From Streptomyces sp. AM 4-1-1 (GTDB taxonomy: Bacteria; Actinomycetota; Actinomycetes; Streptomycetales; Streptomycetaceae): a DNA stretch of 64,000 bases. Under the pieces are notes generated by a model, which was not told the DNA's origin, did no database searches, and saw only the letters and a program-made list of their open reading frames with translations. Both the position numbers and the translations under genes were made by a program. Below are positions 43,971-54,240 of this stretch, piece after piece; the stretch's first letter is position 1, and every line of letters starts with the position of its first letter. The stretch lies in the NCBI RefSeq assembly GCF_029167625.1, contig NZ_CP119145.1, positions 744,001-808,000 on the forward strand, read 5' to 3'.

Positions 43971-45206
43971 ATGACTACGGATTCCAGCGGAACGGCCTTC
44001 GGCGCGGAAGAGGTGAGGCGCGCGCGGTACGCCGTCGCGGCGGTCTTCACCGTGCACGGAGCTGTCACGGGAAGCTTCGCCACCCGGATGCCGTGGATTC
44101 AGGACCACGCCGGGGTCAGCGCCGGGCAGCTCGGGCTCGCCCTGGCCTTCCCCGCGATCGGCGCGTCGCTCGCGATGCCGCTGGCCGGTGCGGTGAGCCA
44201 CCGGTTCGGCGCCAGGACCGCGCTGCGGGGGCTGCTGGCGATGTGGACGCTGGCGCTCGTCCTGCCCGCGCTGGCCCCGAACCTGCTGACGCTGTGCGCG
44301 GCGCTCTTCGTGTACGGGGCCTCGGCGGGAATGTCCGACGTGGCGATGAACGCGCTCGGCGTGGAGGTCGAGAACCGGCTCGGCAGGTCCATCATGTCCG
44401 GGCTGCACGGCATGTGGAGCGTGGGCGCGCTCGTCGGTTCGGCGGCGGGCACGGTCGCCGCGCACCTGGGCACCGATGCCCGGCTTCACCACGTGGTGGC
44501 GTCCCTGGTCCTGACCGCGCTCGGCCTCGTGGCCTGCCGGAACGTACTGGATCTGCGCGGCGGGCCGGACGAGGCGCCGCCGCCGAGGTTCAGCCTGCCG
44601 CCGAAGTCCGCGCTGATCATCGGTGCGGTGGGGTTCTGCGCGGTGTTCGCCGAGGGAGCCAGCATGGACTGGTCGGCGGTGTACCTCAGGGACGTCATGG
44701 ACACCTCTGCGGGGCTGGCCGCCGCGTCCACGACCGCTTTCGCGCTGACCATGGCGATGGTCCGGATGGTGGGCGACCGGGTGGTCGACCGGTTCGGCGC
44801 GGTCCGGACCGTACGGGCCGGCGGAGCCCTCGCCACCTGCGGTGGACTGCTGATCGTCCTGGCGCCCGACGCGGTGCCGGCGCTCTGCGGGTTCGGGATG
44901 CTGGGCCTCGGCGTGGCCGTGGTCGTCCCGCTGACCTTCGCGGCGGCGGCCCGCAGCGGGCCGAAGCCGAGCCAGGCCATCGCGGGCGTCGCCACCATCA
45001 CGTACACCTCCAGCCTGATCGCCCCGTCGGCGATCGGTTCGCTGGCCGAGGCAACCTCGCTGGTGGTGTCGTTCGGCCTGGTGACGGTGCTCGCGTTCGG
45101 GCTGGTGCTGGGCGCGGGAATGCTCCGGGCCGGTGACCGCCGGTCCGGGCCGGTGACCGGGGGTTCGCCGACGCCGGCGCGGCCCCCTGCCGACCGCTGC
45201 CCCTGA
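43971..45206 (+). CDS. MFS transporter (YbjJ-like)
   Basis: A 411-residue major facilitator protein with about twelve hydrophobic segments. FATRMPWIQDHAGVSAGQLG near residue 40, SHRFGARTALRG (loop 2-3 motif) and DVAMNALGVEVENRLGRSIMSGLHGMWSVGALVGS near 125 resemble the YbjJ/FucP-like group. GGGAGGG at 43955-43961 sets the ATG at 43971. The substrate is unknown; divergence from a ROK regulator suggests a sugar or sugar derivative. Confidence 0.82.
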   Translation: MTTDSSGTAFGAEEVRRARYAVAAVFTVHGAVTGSFATRMPWIQDHAGVSAGQLGLALAFPAIGASLAMPLAGAVSHRFGARTALRGLLAMWTLALVLPALAPNLLTLCAALFVYGASAGMSDVAMNALGVEVENRLGRSIMSGLHGMWSVGALVGSAAGTVAAHLGTDARLHHVVASLVLTALGLVACRNVLDLRGGPDEAPPPRFSLPPKSALIIGAVGFCAVFAEGASMDWSAVYLRDVMDTSAGLAAASTTAFALTMAMVRMVGDRVVDRFGAVRTVRAGGALATCGGLLIVLAPDAVPALCGFGMLGLGVAVVVPLTFAAAARSGPKPSQAIAGVATITYTSSLIAPSAIGSLAEATSLVVSFGLVTVLAFGLVLGAGMLRAGDRRSGPVTGGSPTPARPPADRCP

Positions 45207-45250
45207 GACCGCACGGGACCGGGCCCCGCGGACGGCCTCCGCTCCGCACG

Positions 45251-45277
45251 CCGGCCGCTCGCGCGAGGAGCGGCCGG
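45251..45277. terminator. Hairpin after MFS gene
   Basis: CCGGCCGCTC (45251-45260) pairs perfectly with GAGCGGCCGG (45268-45277) over a seven-base loop. The rest of 45207-45505 carries the leader of the permease gene; no coding frame is convincing. Confidence 0.7.
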
Positions 45278-45505
45278 TACGGCGGACGGCGTGGGGACGA
45301 TGTGCGGACCGGGAGCGGCGCGTGGGGCCGGCCGCGTACCGCACTATCATTGCTCCGATCATTTCCGCAGGTGGGCACGGTGCACGAGGAACGCGGGGAG
45401 CGGCCGCACGCCTCGCGTACGCCGGACCCGCCCGGCGCACCGCTTTCCACCAGGGGCGCGCCGGGCAGCCGGGAACGCCACGGCACCACATCGAGGAGCA
45501 GGACC

Positions 45506-46891
45506 ATGGCGGGCTTCGGCTGGAAGCTGCACGGCGACGGCAAGAGCCTCGCACCGGGCGAGGTCGTGAGGCCGGACGAACGCCTCACCTGGGGGCGCAC
45601 CGCGGGCCTGGGCGCCCAGCACGTGGTCTCCATGATCGGGGCCTGCTTCGTCGCGCCCGTCCTGATGGGTCTCGACGCCAACCTCGCCGTCATGGCGTCC
45701 GGTGTGGCGACCATTCTCTTCCTGCTCATCACCCGGGGCCGTATCCCCAGCTACCTCGGCAGCAGCCTGTCGTTCATCGGGGTCGCCGCCGTCATCAAGT
45801 CGCAGGGCGGTGACGCGGCGACCCTCACCGGGGCGCTGCTCGCCGTCGGCGCGGTCCTCCTCCTGTGCGGGGCGGTGATCCGGGCGGCCGGCGCCCGGAT
45901 CATCCACGCGGTGCTGCCTCCGGTGGTCACCGGTGCGGTGGTCATGCTCATCGGCTTCAACCTGGCGCCCGTCACCGCCGGTACCTACTGGCCCCAGGAC
46001 CAGTGGACCTCGCTGCTCACGATGGTCTTCACCGGGTTCGCGCTGGTGGTGCTGCGCGGATTCTGGTCACGTATCGCGATCTTCCTCGGACTGGCCTTCG
46101 GGTACGCGGTCTCCTGGGTCCTCGACCGCACCCTGGGCAAGATCCACTCCCTCGCCGGAGGCGCCGAGAAGGTCGACCACTGGCGCCTCGACCTCTCGGG
46201 CGTGGCCAAGGCCGACTGGATCGGTCTGCCGTCCTTCCACGCCCCGAGCTTCTCCCTCTCGGCGGTCCTGGTCGCCCTGCCCGTGGTCATCGCCCTCATC
46301 GCCGAGAACGCGGGACACGTCAAGGCGGTCGGCGAGATGACCGGCGACCCGCTGGACGACGAGCTCGGTACGGCGATCATGGCCGACGGCGCGGCGACGA
46401 TGCTGGCGACCTCCGCGGGTGGTCCCGCCACCACCACGTACGCCGAGAACATCGGTGTCATGGCGGCCACGCGCGTCTACTCGACCGCCGCCTACTGGTG
46501 CGCGGCGGGCTTCGCGATCCTGTTCGGGCTCTGCCCGAAGTTCGGAGCCGTCGTCGCCGCCATTCCCGGAGGCGTGCTCGGGGGCATCACCGTCATTCTC
46601 TACGGCATGATCGGCCTGCTCGGCGCCCAGATCTGGATCCGTTCCCGGGTCGACCTCTCCAACCCGCTGAACCTGGTGCCGGTGGCCGCCGGACTCATCG
46701 TCGCGATCGGCGACGTCAGCCTCTCCTTCACCGACGACTTCGAGCTGAGCGGCATCGCGCTGGGCACACTGATCGTGGTCATCGGTCATCACGCGCTACG
46801 GGTCCTGGCTCCCGCCCACATGAGGGACGAACCGGCGCTCGCCGAACCGGGCGACGCGGGGTACGACCGGGGCCGGACCGAGAAGTCCTGA
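45506..46891 (+). CDS. Nucleobase:cation symporter-2 (uracil/xanthine permease)
   Basis: A 461-residue NCS2 (UraA/UapA) transporter with 12-14 membrane segments. HVVSMIGACFVAPVLMG near 34, LPPVVTGAVVMLIGFNLAP near 132, ALIAENAGHVKAVGEMTGDPLDDELG near 265 (substrate-binding Glu of TM8) and AGGPATTTYAENIGVMAATRVYS near 305 (TM10 signature) are present. The TM10 signature is closer to uracil permeases than to xanthine ones. GAGGAG at 45493-45498 lies seven bases before the ATG. Confidence 0.92.
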   Translation: MAGFGWKLHGDGKSLAPGEVVRPDERLTWGRTAGLGAQHVVSMIGACFVAPVLMGLDANLAVMASGVATILFLLITRGRIPSYLGSSLSFIGVAAVIKSQGGDAATLTGALLAVGAVLLLCGAVIRAAGARIIHAVLPPVVTGAVVMLIGFNLAPVTAGTYWPQDQWTSLLTMVFTGFALVVLRGFWSRIAIFLGLAFGYAVSWVLDRTLGKIHSLAGGAEKVDHWRLDLSGVAKADWIGLPSFHAPSFSLSAVLVALPVVIALIAENAGHVKAVGEMTGDPLDDELGTAIMADGAATMLATSAGGPATTTYAENIGVMAATRVYSTAAYWCAAGFAILFGLCPKFGAVVAAIPGGVLGGITVILYGMIGLLGAQIWIRSRVDLSNPLNLVPVAAGLIVAIGDVSLSFTDDFELSGIALGTLIVVIGHHALRVLAPAHMRDEPALAEPGDAGYDRGRTEKS

Positions 46892-46900
46892 CGCGCCCTC

Positions 46901-46920
46901 GTTCCCCCGTTCCGGGGAAC
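46901..46920 (+). terminator. Hairpin after permease
   Basis: GTTCCCC (46901-46907) pairs with GGGGAAC (46914-46920) ten bases after the permease stop. Confidence 0.6.
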
Positions 46921-46971
46921 CCGTGGCCCGGTCGCGCGCCGGGGCGCGACGGTCACTGGGACGCTGCCCCC

Positions 46972-47751
46972 ATGACGCGGTTCGAGCAGTTCGCGGAAGG
47001 GACCGGGACGGCCGTCGCACCGGCCGAAGTGGGCGGCCTGATGGCCGACGTGGGCACGGTGGACGCCGTGGCCGAGATGGACGCCGTGGCCGAGGTGGAC
47101 GCGGTGATCGGGCGGATGCGTACCCTCCGCTCCGTCTGGCCTCCGGACGACGGGGTGGCCGTCTTCAACCAGGTCTATCTGACCGTGACCGAGACCGTCG
47201 CGGAGCACCTGGCCGGGGGCGCGTTCGCCGACCGCCGGGCGGCCGCCGCCCTGGACGCCTGCTTCGCCCGACGCTATCTGTCGGCGGTCGACGCGGTGGA
47301 CGACTGCCGTCGGCCGCCCGCCTGTTGGCGTCCGCTCTTCGAGTACCGCCGCCATCCCGGTGTACGGCCCGTGCAGTTCGCCCTGGCGGGCATCAACGCC
47401 CACATCGGTCACGATCTCGCGCTGGCCGTGGTGGACACCTGCCATGCGCTCGACCGCGTACCGGCCGACCTGGAAGGGGAGTTCCACCAGGTCGGCGATC
47501 TGCTCGTGCTGCTGGAGGAACGAATCCGTGAGGATCTGATGCCCGGCCCCGATCTCCTGGAGATCGCCGACCCGCTCACCCATCTGCTGGGCTCATGGAG
47601 CCTGGAGCGGGCCCGCGAGGCCGCGTGGTCGGCGGCCCTGGTGCTCTGGCGGCTGCGTGACGTTCCCGTGCTGGCCGAGGAGTTCAGGGACCGGATGGAC
47701 GCGGGCGCCGGTCTGGTGGGGCGTTGTCTGCTCACCCCTTGCCGCCGCTGA
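46972..47751 (+). CDS. DUF5995-like protein
   Basis: A 259-residue, mostly helical protein resembling the DUF5995 family: RPVQFALAGINAHIGHDLALAVVDTC near 120 and the closing ARSWEL-like helix SLERAREAAWSAALVLWRLRD near 205. The His/Asp residues in NAHIGHDL suggest a metal or phosphoester site, but function is unknown. Its N-terminus contains a doubled DAVAEM/DAVAEV unit encoded by near-identical DNA at about 47068-47102. No strong Shine-Dalgarno is seen. Confidence 0.75.
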   Translation: MTRFEQFAEGTGTAVAPAEVGGLMADVGTVDAVAEMDAVAEVDAVIGRMRTLRSVWPPDDGVAVFNQVYLTVTETVAEHLAGGAFADRRAAAALDACFARRYLSAVDAVDDCRRPPACWRPLFEYRRHPGVRPVQFALAGINAHIGHDLALAVVDTCHALDRVPADLEGEFHQVGDLLVLLEERIREDLMPGPDLLEIADPLTHLLGSWSLERAREAAWSAALVLWRLRDVPVLAEEFRDRMDAGAGLVGRCLLTPCRR

Positions 47752-47762
47752 CCGCGCGTCCG

Positions 47763-47792
47763 ACTGACCGGCCGGTCGGTCGGCCGGTCAGT
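47763..47792. terminator. Bidirectional terminator
   Basis: ACTGACCGGCC (47763-47773) pairs with GGCCGGTCAGT (47782-47792) over an eight-base loop. It lies between the DUF5995-like gene and the convergent davB and includes davB's stop codon. Confidence 0.75.
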
Positions 47793-49479
47793 TGTCGGGG
47801 AGTTCGACCGGGGCGATCGCGTCGAAGACATCGCCGGGGCCGGGGTTCGTCGGGTCCGTGGAGCCCCCGAGATGGGTCATCACGCCCCAGACCGCGTTGA
47901 GAGCGGTCTGCACCGCGCCCTCGGCCCAGCCGGCCGTCCACGAGATGTCGTCGCCCGCGAGGAAGACGCCGCGCTTGTCGGCGGGCAGCCGGTCCTGCAT
48001 GAAGTGGGTGAACAGGCGTCGCTGATAGCGGTAGTGGCCGGGCAGGTTGGCCTTGAACGCCCCCATGAACCAGGGCTCGTTCTCCCAGGACACCGTCACC
48101 GGATTGCCGATGACGTGCTTCCTGATGTCGACCTTGGGATAGATCTCGCCGAGCGACTTCAGCATGACGTCCATGCGCTCGTTCGGGGGCAGCGGCAGCC
48201 ACTTCAGACTGTCGTCGCACCAGGTGTAGGAGAGGCAGATGACCGCCGGCGCGTCCGGTCCGTCATCCAGGAGGTACGTCCCCCGGGTCATCCGGTCGGT
48301 GAGCGTCATCGACATGGTGTCGCGGCCCGTCGTCGCGTCCTTGTCCAGCCAGAACGGCCGGTCGACGGGGACGAACAGCTTGGACGACTCCATGTAGTGG
48401 GTCCGCTCCATCGCCGTCCAGTGGTCGATCGGGAAGAGCGCGTCGTCGCAGGCGATCTTGGAGAGCAGCAGCCAGGACTGGCCGGTGAAGACCGTCGCCC
48501 GATAGGTGCGGATGTCGCCGCTCGCGTCGGTGACGGTGACCCGGTTGCCCGCCGTGCGGTCGAGCCGGGTCACGGCCGGGCGGGGCTCGCCGCCGTGCAG
48601 CGAGGCGAGCGAGGTGCCGAGCGGCCAGTGCGTGATCTTGCGCGGTTCGCGGTCCCACAGCCGCAGCGGCAGCTGCTGGCTGCCGCCGACGATGCCCCGG
48701 TGGTGGTCGTCGGCCTCGCTGTAGACGACCCGCAGGATCTCCAGGATGGAGTTGGGGAAGTCGGTGTCCCAGCCGCCCGTGCCGAAGCCGACCTGGCCGA
48801 AGATCTCGCGGTGCCGGAAGGAGGCGAACGCCTCCGAGTCACAGAGGAATCCGTAGAAGGTCTGGTTGTCGAGCTTCTCGACGAGCTCCGCCCAGATCTC
48901 CCGGATGCGCGGCACATCGCGCTCGCGCATCGCGCGGTTCATGTCGGAGAAGTCGGCACCCTCCTCCAGACAGGCGCTCCAGGCGTCGGCCACGTCGCGG
49001 TACACCTGGGGCAGATCGGCGATGGTCTCGGCGTAGTGGGACTCGCCCTTCAGGTCGACGACCGTCGACGGCGTGGTGGGCGCGAGCGGGTTGGGGAACG
49101 GCTTGGTCTCCAGGCCCACCAGGTCGATGTAGTGCTGGAGGGCGGTGGAGGACGGCGGGAAGCGCATCGCGCCCATCTCGGCCGTCAACGACGGGTCGCA
49201 GCCGTCGAAACCGACGGTGCGCAACCGCCCGCCGATCCGGTCCGCCTCGTACACGACCGGTTTGAGGCCCATCTTCATCAGCTCGTAGGCGGTGATGATC
49301 CCGGAGAGACCGCCGCCGATGACCGCGACCTCGGCGCCGTGCTCGGTCGCCGGTACCTGGCCGAGGCCCGCCGGATGCGCCAGGAAGTCGTCGTAGGCGT
49401 AGGGGAAGTCCGGCCCGAACATGGTGATCGGCGGCTGCGCGTCGGTGTGCTGGACGGCGGTGGGCACCGTGGACGTCAT
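47788..49479 (-). CDS. davB: L-lysine 2-monooxygenase-like flavin amine oxidase (DavB)
   Basis: A 563-residue FAD amino acid oxidase/monooxygenase. ITMFGPDFPYAYDDFLAHP near 18, the dinucleotide motif VAVIGGGLSGIITAYELMK near 51, GGRLRTVGF, FGQVGFGTGGWDTDFPNS near 233 and C-terminal FLAGDDISWTAGWAEGAVQ follow P. putida DavB closely as I remember it. DavB turns L-lysine into 5-aminovaleramide by oxidative decarboxylation. The next gene upstream is a matching amidase. AAGGAG precedes the ATG. Related tryptophan or phenylalanine monooxygenases remain an alternative substrate class. Confidence 0.85.
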   Translation of the reverse strand: MTSTVPTAVQHTDAQPPITMFGPDFPYAYDDFLAHPAGLGQVPATEHGAEVAVIGGGLSGIITAYELMKMGLKPVVYEADRIGGRLRTVGFDGCDPSLTAEMGAMRFPPSSTALQHYIDLVGLETKPFPNPLAPTTPSTVVDLKGESHYAETIADLPQVYRDVADAWSACLEEGADFSDMNRAMRERDVPRIREIWAELVEKLDNQTFYGFLCDSEAFASFRHREIFGQVGFGTGGWDTDFPNSILEILRVVYSEADDHHRGIVGGSQQLPLRLWDREPRKITHWPLGTSLASLHGGEPRPAVTRLDRTAGNRVTVTDASGDIRTYRATVFTGQSWLLLSKIACDDALFPIDHWTAMERTHYMESSKLFVPVDRPFWLDKDATTGRDTMSMTLTDRMTRGTYLLDDGPDAPAVICLSYTWCDDSLKWLPLPPNERMDVMLKSLGEIYPKVDIRKHVIGNPVTVSWENEPWFMGAFKANLPGHYRYQRRLFTHFMQDRLPADKRGVFLAGDDISWTAGWAEGAVQTALNAVWGVMTHLGGSTDPTNPGPGDVFDAIAPVELPDN

Positions 49480-49525
49480 GGTGCGGACTCCTTGTACGAC
49501 TTGCGCGGAACGGAGAGGGTCGGGA

Positions 49526-50338
49526 TCAGCAGGCGGCGGCGCGGACGAGGGAGCCGTACAGCGCGCTGCGGCGGTCGTCCAGATAGGGGTTGGCGGCGCG
49601 GGACCGGCGCAGCAGTTCCGGGTCGACGTCACCGGTCACGAGTTCGACGCCCCGGCCGGCCCGGGCCCGCACGGCGCCGTCCGGGCCGGCCAGACAGCTC
49701 AGCCCGATGAAGTCGAACTCGCCTTCCACGCCCGCCCTGTTGACGTACGCGATGTACAGCTGGCTCTCGAAGGCGCGGACCGGTACGACGTGTTCGGCGA
49801 CGAACTGGAAGGGATGCATCACCGCCGTCGGCACCAGCAGGAGATCGGTGCCCGCGAGCGCGTGCGCCCGGACGTTCTCCGGGAACTCCACGTCGTAACA
49901 GATCAGCAGGCCGATCCGGACGCCGTACAGCTGGGCCTGGACGACGGGGTCCTCGCCGGGGGTGAACCACTCCCGTTCGAAGCCGCCGAAGAGGTGGGTC
50001 TTGCGGTAGTTCGCGAGCCTGGTGCCGTCGGGGGCGATCAGCTGGGCCGCGTTGAAGACCAGGTCACCGAGGCGTTCCGGGTAGCCGTAGAGGACGGCGA
50101 CTCCGTGGTGCGCGGCGATGGCCGCGATGTCCCGTGCGGACGGACCGTCGGCCGGTTCGGCCAGTCGGGGGACGGCGTCCCCGATGGCGTAGCCGGTGAG
50201 GAACATCTCCGGGCAGACCAGCAGTCGGGCCCCGGCCCTCGCGGCCCGTCCGGCGGCCTCGTCGAGCGCCTTGATGTTGTCGGCCACCGAGCCCGGGGTT
50301 CCGGAGCTCTGGAACAGTGCGGTGCGCAACGGCGGCAT
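49526..50338 (-). CDS. davA: 5-aminopentanamidase-like nitrilase-superfamily amidase (DavA)
   Basis: A 270-residue carbon-nitrogen hydrolase. The triad is visible as E44 (LLVCPEMFLTGY), K112 (NYRKTHLFG) and C146 (GLLICYDVEFPEN). YGYPER and LLVPTAVMHPF also match P. putida DavA, which hydrolyses 5-aminovaleramide to 5-aminovalerate and ammonia. It lies 46 bases upstream of davB, and an Lrp regulator is the next gene upstream, so the three form a lysine-utilisation unit. Genes for taking 5-aminovalerate on to glutarate are not in the window. Confidence 0.83.
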   Translation of the reverse strand: MPPLRTALFQSSGTPGSVADNIKALDEAAGRAARAGARLLVCPEMFLTGYAIGDAVPRLAEPADGPSARDIAAIAAHHGVAVLYGYPERLGDLVFNAAQLIAPDGTRLANYRKTHLFGGFEREWFTPGEDPVVQAQLYGVRIGLLICYDVEFPENVRAHALAGTDLLLVPTAVMHPFQFVAEHVVPVRAFESQLYIAYVNRAGVEGEFDFIGLSCLAGPDGAVRARAGRGVELVTGDVDPELLRRSRAANPYLDDRRSALYGSLVRAAAC

Positions 50339-50438
50339 GACTGACCTCGGTCGGTGCGGAAGGGGGTGGGAGCGGACATATTGACGGTACGGGCCCGGAA
50401 TCCGGCCGGACAAGGCGCGAGCGTTGCGCATCGACCGT

Positions 50439-50482
50439 CGATTCGTTGCGTGACGGGGCGCTCCGGCGGCGATTCGTTGCGT
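50439..50482. promoter_or_regulatory. Direct repeat and dyad upstream of davA, candidate Lrp sites
   Basis: CGATTCGTTGCGT occurs at 50439-50451 and again at 50470-50482, 31 bases apart (three helical turns). The first copy overlaps a dyad ATCGACCGTCGAT at 50430-50442, itself preceded by GTTGCGC. These lie 90-145 bases upstream of davA and immediately downstream of the lrp gene's end. Confidence 0.55.
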
Positions 50483-50586
50483 ACGACTGCGCCGCAGGTC
50501 AGAAGGGGGTTTCCGGCCCCACGTCCACGGGCGTGACCCGCCCCTCGTCGGCGGGGCGCGGCAGCCGGGAGCGAGGCCGGCGGTGG

Positions 50587-51042
50587 TCAGCCGGGTGTGC
50601 CGGAGGAGTATCTGCGCAGCAGCGGCGACAGCACCAGCACCGACTTGGTGCGTTCCACGTAGGGCTCCCCCGCGATGCGTTCGAGCACCTGCTCGAAGTG
50701 GCGCATGTCGGCGGCGAAGACCTGGACGATCGCGTCGGCGTCCCCGGTGACGGTGGAGGCCGACGCGACCTCCGGATAGCGGGCCAGACCGCGCTTGATG
50801 GCTTCCGGAGGAGTGTTGCGGCTGCAGTAGATCTCGATGAATCCCTCGGTCTGCCAGCCGAGCGCCGCCGGGTCCACCCGCACGGTGAATCCGGTGATGG
50901 CGCCCTCGGCCCGCAGCCGGTCGACCCGGCGTTTCACCGCGGGGGCGGAGAGACCGATGATCGCTCCGATGTCGGCGTACGAGCGGCGGGCGTCTTCGGC
51001 GAGGGCGTGGACGATGCGTTCGTCGAGATCGTTCAGTCTCAC
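50587..51042 (-). CDS. Lrp/AsnC family regulator of the dav genes
   Basis: A 151-residue Lrp/AsnC protein: HTH residues about 4-50 (LDERIVHALAEDARRSYADIGAIIGLSAPAVKRRVDRL described in parts) and a RAM domain from about 65 (TGDADAIVQVFAADMRHFEQVLERI). The GTG at 51042 begins the conserved RLNDLDE start. There is no clear Shine-Dalgarno. Its place directly ahead of davA/davB and the repeated sites in that gap suggest lysine-responsive activation, as Lrp proteins do for amino acid catabolic genes elsewhere. Confidence 0.88.
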   Translation of the reverse strand: MRLNDLDERIVHALAEDARRSYADIGAIIGLSAPAVKRRVDRLRAEGAITGFTVRVDPAALGWQTEGFIEIYCSRNTPPEAIKRGLARYPEVASASTVTGDADAIVQVFAADMRHFEQVLERIAGEPYVERTKSVLVLSPLLRRYSSGTPG

Positions 51043-51202
51043 TTCAGGTGGATCACTTTTCTGCGATGACCGGCCGGGGAGGGTGAGCGGCGGGGCCGCC
51101 ACCCGAAGTAGAACACGAGGGGTCGAACAGGACGGTACGGACGTCATGGCGGCCCGGAGTGGGTAGACGGTCAGTGCCCGTCCCCCACCGCCGGAGGCCG
51201 TG

Positions 51203-52199
51203 ATGACCTGGCTCGACCCCGAACCCTTTCCGCGCGGGGTGGCGTGGCGGGACGGAGTCCGCCCGGTGCGGACCGCTCCGGGCGGTCCGGGCCGGCTGCC
51301 GTGGGACATCGGACAGCGGGCGCTGCTGCCCGTCGGGGTGCGGCTGGAGTTCCTGGCGTCCGGCGCCGGAGCGGTGGAGATCCGCTACCGGTTGCCCGTA
51401 CCGCCGCCGGGCGGGGCCTCGCGCGGTCTGGCCCACGCGTTCGCGCTCCGGCGGGACGGCCGACGGGTCGCGGAGGTCTTCGCCGAACCCGCGGAGGAGA
51501 CCGTCGTCAGCGTCGGACTCCCTCCGGGCGAGGGGCCGTTCACCGTGTATCCGCCCCGGGCGCAGTCGCCGCTGCTCCTCGGGGTGCGGGCACCGGGCGG
51601 GACCCTGCGACCCGCGCCCGCCCGGCCGCGGTGGTTCGTGCACGGCGACTCCATCACCGAGGGCCGGCTGTCCACCCTGCCGGACCGCGCCTGGCCCGCC
51701 GCGGCCGGCCGGGCGTCGGAGCCGGACCCGGTCGATCCGGGGTACGCGGGAGCGGCCCGCGGCGAACTGGCCACCGCCGAACAGCTCGCGGAGCTTCCGG
51801 CCGGCCTGCTGACGCCGGCCTTCGGCACCAACTGCTGGTCCCCGGCGGCGTTCCCGGCGCCACTGTACGAGACGGTGCGCGCCTTCGTCTCCCTGGTCCG
51901 GCTCGGCCTTCCCCGGACCCCGCCGCTGCCGCTCCCGCCCCTGCTGCGACCGGCCACCGAGCGCACCCCGAACGCTCTGGGCGCCACACCCGGCGACCTG
52001 CGCACCGCGATGGAGGACGCGGCGGCGAGCCCGGTCGCCGGGGGCGACGCCCGGCTGACGGTGCTGCCGGGCCGTGATCTGCTCCGCCTTGAGCATCTGG
52101 CGGACGGCCTCCACCCCCGACGACGAGGGTCATGCGAGGCCGGCGTCCGCCGTCGTGGAGGCGCTGCCCACCGGTCCGCGTACGGACGTCGCGCCGTGA
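51203..52199 (+). pseudogene. SGNH/GDSL esterase with +1 frameshift near its end
   Basis: The frame from ATG 51203 (GGAGG five bases ahead) encodes an SGNH hydrolase: an N-terminal beta domain, HGDSITEG with the nucleophilic Ser near residue 149, AFGTNCWS (block III Asn) and HLADGLHP with the catalytic Asp and His near 300. Directly after LHP, a run of five C (52114-52118) shifts the frame. Removing one C restores DDEGHARPASAVVEALP... and a stop at 52197-52199. As written, the frame instead reads on for hundreds of codons through antisense DNA. This is either a real homopolymer mutation or a sequencing error. Several Leu-to-Pro-like changes hint at decay. Confidence 0.75.
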
Positions 52200-52414
52200 A
52201 GTGCGGGGCCCGCGTCCCCGCCGGCCGGGCGGGCGGCCCGCCGGTCCCCGGGCACGCCGGGCCGTGCGCCCGCGCCCGGTCCGGAAGCCGCCCCGTCACC
52301 GCCGGACGACCGCCGGGGGAGACGGCCGCCGCGCGGCGGCCGGCGGACACGGCCGTCCCGTGCCCGCCGCAGGACATGCCCGCCGCCCGCCCGTCGGCAG
52401 GTGCCCGAGGGCGT

Positions 52415-54240
<1,826 letters not shown>

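Noticed and set aside
47788-50338. IaaM/IaaH-type auxin pathway (tryptophan monooxygenase plus amidase)
   Set aside because: The hydrolase is a nitrilase-superfamily enzyme, not an amidase-signature IaaH, and both proteins resemble DavB/DavA more closely as recalled. The substrate is still unproven.
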